NCBI GenBank assembly: GCA_011390615.1
Contig: JAABSB010000017.1
Span: forward strand, 1 to 34,740
Length of the DNA stretch: 34,740 bases
Source of the DNA: Desulfotignum sp.
GTDB taxonomy: Bacteria > Desulfobacterota > Desulfobacteria > Desulfobacterales > Desulfobacteraceae
Direction of reading: 5' to 3'
Shown: positions 1-7,399 of the stretch, piece after piece
How positions within the stretch are numbered: position 1 is the first letter of the stretch
Layout of the letters: every line of letters begins with the position of its first letter
Notes under the pieces: generated by a model
The model's input: the letters and a program-made list of their open reading frames with translations, nothing else
Database searches by the model: none
Told to the model about the DNA's origin: nothing
Program-made: the position numbers and the translations under genes

Positions 1-1
1 C

Positions 2-145
2 ATCGCACACCGCCTGTCCACCATCCGGCACTGCGGCCATATCCTGCTGCTCAGGGACGGCCGGATCCGGGAACAGGGCAGCCACCAGGAACTGGTGAAG
101 GCCAAAGGGGAATATTTTCATCTGCTGGAGAAAGAAACCCTGTGA
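2..145 (+). CDS. ABC transporter ATP-binding protein, C-terminal fragment (5' truncated by window edge)
   Basis: Manual translation [47 protein letters not shown]; contains the H-loop (IAHRLSTI) and the D-G-x-I-x-E-x-G-x-H-x-E-L tail typical of exporter-type ABC ATPases. Confidence 0.85.
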   Translation: MAHRLSTIRHCGHILLLRDGRIREQGSHQELVKAKGEYFHLLEKETL

Positions 146-157
146 AAAGGTGACGCT

Positions 158-1333
158 TCAGGACGGGCCGGCGGTTTGAAGGGTAATGGTAAAACAGGTG
201 CCCTGGCCTTCGGTTGAATCCACATACATTTTTCCGCCGTGTTCCTCTATGATGCCGTAGACCACGGACAGCCCCAGACCCACGCCTTTGCCTTTCTTCT
301 TGGTGGTAAAAAACGGCTCAAATATTTTGGAAATATATGCATTGGGTATGCCGGCACCGGTATCCATGATCTGCATTTTCACGGCATTCTTGTCCGGAAT
401 ACTGCATGTTTTCAGGGTCAGCCTTTTTCTGGGAGCCTGGGCCATACTTTCCACGGCATTGGAGATCAGGTTCATTACCACCTGCTGGATCTGGTCTTCT
501 GATCCCCTGATCAGGGGCAGGTTTCTTTCCAGATCTTCGATGATCCGGATCTTGTTGAGGCGCAGCAGGTTGGCGTTGAGCATCAACGTCTGTTCAATGA
601 GTTCGTTGACGTCAAACCGGGTGACCTCTATTTTGGACTGCCGGGCAAAGGCCAGCAAATTGCCAATGATGCGGGTCACCCGGCGGGTTTCGGTTTCCAT
701 GAGATCCAGGTATTGCTGAAAAACACCCAGTTCCGATTCCGTGATACTGTCTTCTTTTAATATCCGCTTGCTGAGCAGCACCAGGTTGAGTATGCCTGCC
801 ACAGGGTTGTTGATCTCATGGACCACGGAAGAGGACAATTTGCCCAGAGATGCCATCTTGTCCTGGTGCAGAAGCTGTTCATGGGATTCTTTCAACTGCC
901 GGGTGCGCTCCTCCACCATTTTCTGCAAATGCTCTCTGGTCTTTTTTTCATCGGACTTGCGTTTGGTGATGTCCCGGCTGATTTCAATAAATTTTAAGAT
1001 TTTACCTTTTTTTTCCCAGATAGGAAAAATGGTCAATTCCGTGTACCAGGTTTTGCCTTTCTGGTCCACCCGGGAAAGCTCCACCTGGCAGTGGCGCCTT
1101 TTTCTGATCACCTGATCCAGGGGGCATTTTTCATGGCAGTTGGAACTTTTTTGGGTGATGCGCTGAAACACCTCATAGCATTTTTTACCGATCACATCTT
1201 TCCGGTGATACTGCATGTGCTTTAAAAACGCTTCATTGACCTCCAGGATTTCCTGATCCGGAGAAATAATGAGAATAAAATCCCTGATTCCGTTGAGGAT
1301 GGTCTCAAATTCATTCTGGGGAACACCGGCCAT
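158..1333 (-). CDS. PAS-domain sensor histidine kinase (apparently cytosolic)
   Basis: 391 aa; N-terminal PAS, H-box HEINNPVAGILNLV, N-box NLISNAVES, G-boxes DTGAGIP and GKGVGLGLSVVYGIIEEHGG; no obvious TM segment. Confidence 0.93.
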   Translation of the reverse strand: MAGVPQNEFETILNGIRDFILIISPDQEILEVNEAFLKHMQYHRKDVIGKKCYEVFQRITQKSSNCHEKCPLDQVIRKRRHCQVELSRVDQKGKTWYTELTIFPIWEKKGKILKFIEISRDITKRKSDEKKTREHLQKMVEERTRQLKESHEQLLHQDKMASLGKLSSSVVHEINNPVAGILNLVLLSKRILKEDSITESELGVFQQYLDLMETETRRVTRIIGNLLAFARQSKIEVTRFDVNELIEQTLMLNANLLRLNKIRIIEDLERNLPLIRGSEDQIQQVVMNLISNAVESMAQAPRKRLTLKTCSIPDKNAVKMQIMDTGAGIPNAYISKIFEPFFTTKKKGKGVGLGLSVVYGIIEEHGGKMYVDSTEGQGTCFTITLQTAGPS

Positions 1334-1548
1334 GGAAAACCCCTTGCAAATATTTCAACAAATGGGAAATATACCTTTTTTACCACAGGCCCTGCAAAAA
1401 ACACAAGCGCGAGTTCTGCAACGCTTAAGGGCAGCACATGTAGTAACATCATGTTCAGCTGCTTGATACCCACAGGGGTGGTCTTCAGGAAACAGTTGCA
1501 CAAACCCGGATGTATTCCAGGACAAATTGCTGCAAATTCCCACAACGG

Positions 1549-1565
1549 TGTCGTAAAATTCGACA
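1549..1565. promoter_or_regulatory. Candidate activator binding site (inverted repeat TGTCG-N7-CGACA)
   Basis: tgtcgtaaaattcgaca; perfect 5-bp arms, about 180 bp upstream of the candidate sigma54 promoter. Confidence 0.4.
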
Positions 1566-1746
1566 ATACACCAAACATCCTGATGTCAAGTGGATGACCC
1601 ACTTTTTTATCCAGTTCCGGACAAACCACTGTTGAAAAATCCGCCATTCCCCGCCTCCCCGAATTTTTGCCGGGATCTGAAAATGATATTGGAAAACCTG
1701 CCTGAAATCACGGGTGTTCAGGTTTTTATGTCCCCGGTTCAGGCCC

Positions 1747-1762
1747 TGGTATTGTTTTTGCT
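1747..1762 (+). promoter_or_regulatory. Candidate sigma54 (-24/-12) promoter for the GcvH-like gene pair
   Basis: TGGTATTGTTTTTGCT: GG and GC dinucleotides with exact 10-nt spacing and TTGC -12 element, 60 nt upstream of the 1822 ATG; an NtrC-family regulator gene lies at 4236-5579. Confidence 0.55.
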
Positions 1763-1821
1763 CTTATATCCGGTAACGGTTCGCAAAGAAAAAAGATTCA
1801 CCAACACAAAGGAGGCAAACC

Positions 1822-2742
1822 ATGACGACCACAACAACAATCTCTGTTTTGAAAAAAAATGTTTCAAAAACCAGCCCTGTCTGGGAAATCGGCAAACAAA
1901 ATACCCCGCGTCCCTGCATCTGGATGCAGGCCGGGGTGACGGCCCAAAAAAACTGTACCCATTATTATGACTGCACCGGGTGTAAATACGATGCTGCCAT
2001 GGAAAAGGCTGCAGCCGCCGGCAAACACCCCACCTGGCAGGAGGCCATGCGGCGGCAGCCGGGCAGCCGCCGCATCTGCCGCCATGCCATGACCGGCCGG
2101 AGTGACATGCGCACCTGCCCCATGAATTACAACTGCGACCGGTGCGAATTTGACCAGGTGTTTGAGGACACTTTGATTCCTGCCCGGGGCCATAAACCTG
2201 TCAGAATTACCCGGGTCAAGGGGTTTGACCTGGCCGGCGGGTATTATTTCCATTCAGGCCATACCTGGGCTGCCATTGACAGTGGCGGTGTCATCCGGGT
2301 GGGAATGGATGATTTTTCCTTCAAGGTGCTGGGGGGGCCTGACGGCTTCGACCTGCCTTTGGTGGGCCAGGAGCTGAACCAGGCCAGGGCCAGCTGGGGT
2401 ATTCGCCGCAAAGATAACCAGGCAGATGTCCGCTCCCCGGTGAACGGGGTGATCACCCGGGTCAATGAAACCGTAAGATCCCGGCCTGATCTCTCCCAGG
2501 ATCACCCTTACGGTGAAGGCTGGCTGTTCACGGTGCACAATGCAGATATCAAAGGCGCGGTAAAGCATCTGATGGATGATGAAACCAGCATCGCCTGGCT
2601 GGACGATGACGTCACCGCCCTTGAAAAGATGATTGAAGAGATCACAGGCCCCCTGGCCGCTGACGGCGGTGTGCTGCAAAGAGATGTCTTCGGCGGCCTG
2701 CCGGCCCTGGGATGGGACCGGCTGACCCGGACTTTTCTGTAA
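1822..2742 (+). CDS. Cys-rich N-terminal region fused to a GcvH-like (lipoyl-fold) domain, lipoyl lysine not conserved
   Basis: 306 aa; SD aaaggagg upstream. N-terminus has two C-x3-M...C-x5-C-x2-C-x-[YF]-D units; C-terminus resembles GcvH (SGHTWAAIDSGGVIRVGMDDF...RSPVNGVITRVNE...PYGEGW). Confidence 0.85.
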   Translation: MTTTTTISVLKKNVSKTSPVWEIGKQNTPRPCIWMQAGVTAQKNCTHYYDCTGCKYDAAMEKAAAAGKHPTWQEAMRRQPGSRRICRHAMTGRSDMRTCPMNYNCDRCEFDQVFEDTLIPARGHKPVRITRVKGFDLAGGYYFHSGHTWAAIDSGGVIRVGMDDFSFKVLGGPDGFDLPLVGQELNQARASWGIRRKDNQADVRSPVNGVITRVNETVRSRPDLSQDHPYGEGWLFTVHNADIKGAVKHLMDDETSIAWLDDDVTALEKMIEEITGPLAADGGVLQRDVFGGLPALGWDRLTRTFL

Positions 2743-2768
2743 TTTTTTTACCTGCAAGGAGAAATCCC

Positions 2769-3692
2769 ATGGAACAGTTTCAAACCACAAAGCAAACAGA
2801 CCCCCAGTGCCTGTGGATGCAGGCGGGGGTGGTCCCAAAAAAATATTGCCCCATGGATTTTTCCTGTACCGGCTGCCGGTTTGACCGGGCCTTGAACCGG
2901 GTGTGCAGACTAAACCAGCACCTTCTGAACCAGGGAAAGATGCCTTCCGGGAAAAAAGGCTCTCTTATGTTCTGGCAGGACCGGCTCAAAAAAATGCCGC
3001 TGGCCAAACGCCCCTGCATCCACCACATGAAGGGAAAAATTTCCTTTAAGTCCTGCCCTAAAGCGTATCACTGCATTGACTGTGAATTTGACCAGTACTT
3101 TTATGACCAGTTCAAGGTGCATGCCATGATGCAGCCCATGGACTTTGAAACCGTCAGCGGGGTGGTTATGCCGGCAGGGTATTATCTGTCTGCCGGACAC
3201 ACCTGGGTGAAGATCGAAGACCAGGGGATTGTGCGCATGGGGATAGATGATTTTGCCTCCCGGCTTGTGGGAAAAATTGACCACATGGCAATCCCCCTGA
3301 TGGGTAAGGAAATCTCACAGGGACAGGCCGGGTTCACCCTGTTTCGCAACAGATATCCCATAACATTTACCTCTGCAGTTTCCGGCATCATCACCCAGGT
3401 CAACCCGGAGATAAAAAAGAATCCTGACCTGGTGACAAACGCCCCGTATACTGACGGGTGGATATGCCTGGTATACTGCCCGGATATCAAGCAGAATCTC
3501 AAAAACCTTTTGTTCATGGCAGACAGCCGGCGGTTCATGGCCGGCCAAGTTGAAAATCTGCATGCATTTTTGGAAGATGCCACGCAATTGAAAGCAGCTG
3601 ACGGCGGCTCTATGGTCAGAGATATTCTGGGCAATGTCCCGGAGGCACAAAGGGACCGGCTGATAAAAACCTTTATTTCTCCAGGGCCTTGA
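2769..3692 (+). CDS. Second Cys-rich GcvH-like protein (paralogue of the upstream gene)
   Basis: 307 aa from ATG 2769 (SD aaggag); same layout: CLWMQAGVVPKKYCPMDFSCTGCRFD ... CIHHMKGKISFKSCPKAYHCIDCEFDQ ... SAGHTWVKIEDQGIVRMGIDDF ... SAVSGIITQVNPE...PYTDGW. Confidence 0.85.
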   Translation: MEQFQTTKQTDPQCLWMQAGVVPKKYCPMDFSCTGCRFDRALNRVCRLNQHLLNQGKMPSGKKGSLMFWQDRLKKMPLAKRPCIHHMKGKISFKSCPKAYHCIDCEFDQYFYDQFKVHAMMQPMDFETVSGVVMPAGYYLSAGHTWVKIEDQGIVRMGIDDFASRLVGKIDHMAIPLMGKEISQGQAGFTLFRNRYPITFTSAVSGIITQVNPEIKKNPDLVTNAPYTDGWICLVYCPDIKQNLKNLLFMADSRRFMAGQVENLHAFLEDATQLKAADGGSMVRDILGNVPEAQRDRLIKTFISPGP

Positions 3693-4221
3693 TGCTGTCG
3701 GACAAATAAATGCTGCAGTACCGGCAGAACCGGTTCAGCTTTTGGTCCACATCTGCAATTTTGCGGCAGTAATGCATGATGCACAACGGGTCTTCACAAT
3801 GGCGTAGATCAAAGGTATGGCCCAGCTCATGGATTGCTTCTTTGACAATCCGATCCATGAACCCGGCCGTACCCGCGGCATCCAGGCCGGTGTTCAGCCG
3901 AAAGATGGAAACAACGGCTGCCCTGCCTCCCAGCTGGGCCTCGCCATACACATGGGTTAAAATGGGAATGAACAGATCTTTTTTGGTGATGGCCACAACC
4001 TTGAGGCAGTGCTCAGTGGCATTTTTTTCCAGCTCTTCCAGCACCCGGGTGGACCAATACTGATTCCGGTCCACATCATAGGCAAAATCAATGTCCGGCA
4101 AAAGCGGGGTGATCCGGACATCGGTTTTAAAAACCTTCACAACTTTGTCTGCCACCGCCCCACTGATATCATCGCCAATATCGCCCACAGGGGATACCAG
4201 AATCAGACCGGGCGGTTTCAT
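3673..4221 (-). CDS. Archaemetzincin-like zinc metalloprotease
   Basis: 182 aa with HELGHTFDLRHCEDPLCIM...CRYC, matching the archaemetzincin zinc/Cys signature apart from the metzincin Gly; convergent with and overlapping the 3' end of the 2769-3692 gene by 20 bp. Confidence 0.88.
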   Translation of the reverse strand: MKPPGLILVSPVGDIGDDISGAVADKVVKVFKTDVRITPLLPDIDFAYDVDRNQYWSTRVLEELEKNATEHCLKVVAITKKDLFIPILTHVYGEAQLGGRAAVVSIFRLNTGLDAAGTAGFMDRIVKEAIHELGHTFDLRHCEDPLCIMHYCRKIADVDQKLNRFCRYCSIYLSDSIKALEK

Positions 4222-4235
4222 TGGTAAAAAGCCTT

Positions 4236-5579
4236 TTAATCCGGCTTCAGATCATACCGCTTGATCTTGTTGTAGAGAGTGGAACGGTCTATGCCCAGAA
4301 TCCCGGCAGCCTTTGATATATGCCAGCTGGTCCGGGTCAGGATGGTGTGGATATGCTCTTTTTCCACATCATGCAGCGACACACCGGCAGGGTGGGCAGG
4401 ATGGTCTGGGGTTCCGCATATGGGCAGATCCTGAGGGGTGATGGTGGTGGTTTTGCACACCACCACGGCCCGTTCAATGGCATTGGACAGTTCCCTGACA
4501 TTGCCGGGCCAGTGATAGAGCATGAGCTCATCCATGGCATCTCTGCTGAACCGTTCCACGCCCCGGTTCACCTCCCGGGTGAATTTTTCCAAAAAATGCC
4601 CGGCCAGCAGCGGGATATCCTCCTTGCGCTCCCGCAGGGGCGGCATGGTCAAAGAGATAACATTGAGCCGGTAAAACAGATCTTCTCTGAAACTGCGGTG
4701 GACAATGGCTTTTTGCAAATCTGAATTTGTTGCGGCAATGACCCTGAAATCCACGGTAATGGGCTGGGTGCCCCCCACCCTGTAAAACACCTTGTCCTCG
4801 AGCACCTGGAGCAGATCGATCTGCATGCGCATGGAAATCTCACCGATCTCATCCAGAAACAGGGTCCCGCCTCCGGCCATCTCCAGGCGGCCTTTTTTCG
4901 TTTCTTTTGCATCAGTAAACGCCCCTTTCTGGTGGCCGAACAGCTCACTTTCCATGATATGCTTAGGGATGGCACCGCAGTTGACTGCCACAAAAGGTCC
5001 TTCAGACAACTGGCTGGAGGAATGAATGGCTTTGGCTGCCAGGCCCTTGCCTGATCCGGTTTCTCCTGTGATGAGCACGGTGCTTTGTGTTTCTGCGATA
5101 TCCTGAATAAGCCTGAAAATTTTTTGCATGGCAGGGGATTGGCCGATCATGCTTTCAAACCGTGTCTGTTCTGCAAACGCATCCTTTAAAAACGCATGTT
5201 CTTTCACCTTTTTGCGATGTTCCAGCAGCTTCTGGATCATCACACCGAGTTCATCCGGATCAAAAGGTTTGAGCAGGTAATCATGGGCATGGGATTTCAT
5301 GGCCTTTACCGCAGAAGGGATAGAGCCGTAGGCAGTGATCATGATCACATCGATATCTGGATAATGCTCCTTAACATGGGACAGCACCTCCATGCCGCTG
5401 ATGCCGTCCAGCTGGATATCCAGCAGCATGATATCAAATCCCTGTTTTTTGAGCAGTGCAAGGGCATCTTCGCCGCTGGGCACGGTGTCCACGAGAAATC
5501 CGTCCCGTTTGAGCCAGCCGGCAAGGGATTCCCGGATCACCAGTTCATCATCCACCACCAGGATTCTGGCCTGTGACAT
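4236..5579 (-). CDS. Sigma54-dependent response regulator, NtrC family (REC-AAA+-Fis HTH)
   Basis: 447 aa; receiver ILVVDDE...MLLDIQLDG, Walker A GETGSGKG, GAFTDA sigma54-interaction loop, C-terminal HTH KAAGILGIDRSTLYNKIKRY. Confidence 0.96.
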   Translation of the reverse strand: MSQARILVVDDELVIRESLAGWLKRDGFLVDTVPSGEDALALLKKQGFDIMLLDIQLDGISGMEVLSHVKEHYPDIDVIMITAYGSIPSAVKAMKSHAHDYLLKPFDPDELGVMIQKLLEHRKKVKEHAFLKDAFAEQTRFESMIGQSPAMQKIFRLIQDIAETQSTVLITGETGSGKGLAAKAIHSSSQLSEGPFVAVNCGAIPKHIMESELFGHQKGAFTDAKETKKGRLEMAGGGTLFLDEIGEISMRMQIDLLQVLEDKVFYRVGGTQPITVDFRVIAATNSDLQKAIVHRSFREDLFYRLNVISLTMPPLRERKEDIPLLAGHFLEKFTREVNRGVERFSRDAMDELMLYHWPGNVRELSNAIERAVVVCKTTTITPQDLPICGTPDHPAHPAGVSLHDVEKEHIHTILTRTSWHISKAAGILGIDRSTLYNKIKRYDLKPD

Positions 5580-5643
5580 GTCTGTCTCCTTTCCGCCCGG
5601 CCGGCCCGGTTCCGGCTGCTGCAGCCTGCCCGGTTCGGGCCTG

Positions 5644-6267
5644 TCAACGGATTTCTACGAGCATCTCTTTTGGATGGCGACGTCGGGGAGGCTGGTCTGT
5701 GGCCCTATACCCTAAGGCCACCAGCACCGCCACCTCAAATTCTTTGGTATCTATACCCAGAACAGCCTCTACCCGGTCTTTTTCAAATCCTTCCATGGGG
5801 CAGGAATCAATCCCCAGAGACGCTGCCGTGGTCATGATATTGGCCAGGGCAATGTAGCACTGTTTGCAGCACCAGGCATACAGGTTCATCCGGGGAAAAA
5901 CCTCGGTTTCCATATACCACTTATATTTTTCAATATAGGCTTTGGTTGCATCTTCCGGCAGTCCCCGTTTGGCAAAACTTGTGTCTACATAAGGGTTGCC
6001 AGGGGTGACCAGATCAGGTCTGGCAAGGATCACGACTAGATGGCTGCTTTCGGTCACCTGGGGCTGGTCCCAGCAGGCCGGCCGCAATTTTTTCCGGATA
6101 TCCACAGACTGGAGTACTAAAAATTTCCAGGCCTCCATACCGAATGAAAATGGAGACAGTCTTGCTGCCTCTAAAATCGTATCCAGGTCTTTGGGGATAA
6201 TTTTTTTATCCGGATCAAATTTTTTACAGGCATGCCGGAAATGCAGGGCATCGATAATGGCATTCAT
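5644..6267 (-). CDS. Nitroreductase family protein
   Basis: 207 aa; AIIDALHFRHACKKFDPDK...LEAARLSPFSFGMEAWKFLVL and GIDSCPMEGFEKDRVEAVLGI are nitroreductase (NfnB-like) motifs. Confidence 0.9.
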   Translation of the reverse strand: MNAIIDALHFRHACKKFDPDKKIIPKDLDTILEAARLSPFSFGMEAWKFLVLQSVDIRKKLRPACWDQPQVTESSHLVVILARPDLVTPGNPYVDTSFAKRGLPEDATKAYIEKYKWYMETEVFPRMNLYAWCCKQCYIALANIMTTAASLGIDSCPMEGFEKDRVEAVLGIDTKEFEVAVLVALGYRATDQPPRRRHPKEMLVEIR

Positions 6268-6391
6268 GACAGGATTTCCTTTTGGATCAGATTAATATGC
6301 ACGGGTTCCTCAGTCACACATTATACCCAGTATAAAAAATTTACCGCATGAATAAAAGCAAAAATTCATCCCAAAAAATGACACAGCCCCA

Positions 6392-6540
6392 TCACACCTT
6401 AAATGTTCCGACAATATGATGCAGCTCAGATGCCATTTTTTTCAAGGCAGTGGCGCTGGTGGATACCTGGTTGCTGGAATCTCGGACAATTCCTTTTCCT
6501 GGATAAAGGCAGCCACGATCCAGTCGGTGTTTGCGGATTT
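6392..6540 (-). pseudogene. Remnant of a methyl-accepting chemotaxis protein gene
   Basis: Minus strand reads GIVRDSSNQVSTSATALKKMASELHHIVGTFKV* (typical MCP C-terminus), preceded in another frame by SANTDWIVAAFIQEKEL (Cache-like segment); no intact ORF. Confidence 0.55.
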
Positions 6541-6556
6541 TTATTTTTTTTGTTTT

Positions 6557-7399
6557 CTATACAGATATGTCAGCGGTAATGCGAATAATTTCTCCCGGCC
6601 GGTCCGGTCCGGCCACGGTCAATACAGCCGAAGAACCGTTCAGGCATCTGCCCGCTTCAGCCAGGGCATGTTCAGGACGGTTGTTCTCTTCACTTAAATG
6701 TGCCAGGATCACATGTTTCAAATTCTGGTGGGCCAGCTGGGACAAAAGCATCCCTGCATCTGCATTTGACAGATGTCCGGTACGGGATTTGATGCGCTGT
6801 TTCAGGTGCCAGGGATAGGACCCGTTGATGAGCATATCCGGGTCATGGTTGGATTCAAGGTAGAGCACACTGCAGTCGCGCAGATGCTCTTTCACAAGGT
6901 TGGTGGCAATACCCAGATCCGTGGCAATACCGATTTTGCAGCCCTGCCAGGTAAGGGTGAGACCGGCCGGGTCTGAGGCATCATGGGAAGTTGAAAAAGG
7001 ATGCACCGTCAATAGTGATGCATCGCAAATCTTGTCATCCATGACGTTGTTACAATTTTTGACCGCAAAACTTTCACCACAGCCAAAGAACCTTATATCG
7101 GGAATTTTGCCGACAACCTTTGCACAGGCCTGATAAGTAGCCTTTGTCATGTAAACCGGGATATTGAACCGACGGCCCAATACCCCGGCTCCCTGAATAT
7201 GGTCTCTGTGTTCATGGGTGATGATGATGGCGGACAGGTGATCCGGGGTTTTCCCCACAGCAGCCATCCGCCGCTGGATTTCCTTTCCGGAAAGTCCGGC
7301 ATCCACAAGAATAGCCGTTTTTGGCGTAGAAACCAGCACGGCATTCCCCCTGCTGCCGGAAGCAAGGGGACAGATACAAAAAGAATTATTCTTTTTCAT
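6557..7399 (-). CDS. MBL-fold metallo-hydrolase (YycJ/WalJ-like)
   Basis: 280 aa; [10 protein letters not shown] metal-binding motif, [13 protein letters not shown]-terminus; start overlaps the pnp 3' end by 14 bp. Confidence 0.88.
   Translation of the reverse strand: MKKNNSFCICPLASGSRGNAVLVSTPKTAILVDAGLSGKEIQRRMAAVGKTPDHLSAIIITHEHRDHIQGAGVLGRRFNIPVYMTKATYQACAKVVGKIPDIRFFGCGESFAVKNCNNVMDDKICDASLLTVHPFSTSHDASDPAGLTLTWQGCKIGIATDLGIATNLVKEHLRDCSVLYLESNHDPDMLINGSYPWHLKQRIKSRTGHLSNADAGMLLSQLAHQNLKHVILAHLSEENNRPEHALAEAGRCLNGSSAVLTVAGPDRPGEIIRITADISV

Noticed and set aside
1588-1608. Hairpin aagtgg-atgac-ccactt followed by T-run on the plus strand
   Set aside because: Only a 6-bp stem and no plus-strand gene ends just upstream; insufficient for a terminator call.
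1222-1647. 141-aa minus-strand ORF overlapping the kinase N-terminus
   Set aside because: Runs antiparallel-frame over the well-supported kinase start, low-complexity hydrophobic translation with no recognisable domain.
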